Below are positions 6,240 to 6,290 of a stretch of DNA of 6,290 bases, piece by piece. The translations under genes and the position numbers were made by a program. Origin of the DNA: a gamma proteobacterium symbiont of Bathyaustriella thionipta (GTDB taxonomy: Bacteria > Pseudomonadota > Gammaproteobacteria > Chromatiales > Chromatiaceae); the NCBI GenBank assembly GCA_025656895.1, contig JAHXHF010000399.1, forward strand, positions 1 through 6,290, given 5' to 3'. Under the pieces are notes generated by a model. That model worked only from the letters and a program-made list of their open reading frames with translations, was not told the origin of the DNA and searched no databases. Position 1 is the first letter of the stretch; every line of letters starts with the position of its first letter.

Positions 6240-6255
6240 TTACATAAGGTATTAG
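6227..6255 (+). promoter_or_regulatory. Candidate promoter for the gene starting at 6284
   Basis: TTGATT (6227-6232) and TATTAG (6250-6255) are exactly 17 bp apart and each match consensus at four of six positions. The pair lies about 30 bp ahead of the ATG at 6284 and points at it. The sequence also overlaps the 5' edge of the DUF302 remnant, which fits the idea that the remnant's front end has been lost. Match quality is only moderate. Confidence 0.3.
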
Positions 6256-6283
6256 GTGTATCCTTTTGAATAAAGGGTAGACG

Positions 6284-6290
6284 ATGAACA
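6284..6290 (+). CDS. Start of an unidentified gene, cut by the window edge
   Basis: ATGAACA at the very end of the window follows AAGGG (6273-6277) with a 6-nt spacer, a good ribosome site, and a candidate promoter lies upstream. Only the first two codons (M-N) and one further base are visible, so nothing can be said about the product. It would be divergent from the DUF302 genes. Confidence 0.4.

Noticed and set aside
5195..6247. Nonamer ATTACATAA present at 5195-5203 and again at 6239-6247, both near gene starts
   Set aside because: A single shared 9-mer with no matching flanks is easily chance in 6 kb.

Overview
The window looks like a chromosomal metabolic locus from a gammaproteobacterium. 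Its centre is a complete set for turning glucose into ribulose 5-phosphate: glucokinase (glk), glucose-6-phosphate dehydrogenase (zwf), 6-phosphogluconolactonase (pgl) and a short-form decarboxylating 6-phosphogluconate dehydrogenase (gnd). A short, probably NAD-linked Gnd beside Zwf, with no Entner-Doudoroff edd/eda in view, would suit a methylotroph running the dissimilatory (oxidative) ribulose monophosphate cycle, for example a Methylophaga-like organism. That assignment is inference: no hexulose-phosphate synthase or methanol dehydrogenase gene lies inside the window.

Layout. On the + strand, positions 134-1585 carry a four-helix cytochrome b561-type membrane protein followed 6 bp later by pgl. 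These meet head-on, with a 25-bp gap, the minus-strand operon gnd (4135-5148), zwf (2573-4084) and glk (1611-2591). In that operon zwf and glk overlap. Positions 5149-5460 hold no gene but are rich in signals. There is a good sigma-70-type promoter for the gnd operon, a 12-bp perfect palindrome in its leader, three consecutive short inverted repeats around and upstream of the -35 box, and a hairpin plus T-run facing the + strand that no known gene explains.

Beyond that, also on the minus strand, lie two DUF302-family genes joined by a 4-bp stop/start overlap. The downstream one (5461-5937) is an intact 158-residue exported protein. The upstream one (5934-6239) keeps only the C-terminal part of a DUF302 domain and has no usable start codon, so it looks like a remnant. 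The last bases carry a ribosome binding site and the first codons of a further + strand gene.

Working together: Glk phosphorylates glucose, Zwf oxidises glucose 6-phosphate to the lactone, Pgl hydrolyses it, and Gnd oxidatively decarboxylates 6-phosphogluconate. The first, second and fourth enzymes share one transcript. Pgl is on the opposing transcript with the b-type cytochrome. I found no mobile element, CRISPR array, tRNA or rRNA, and nothing I would call a wholly new system. The regulatory region at 5180-5450 is the part most worth a second look.
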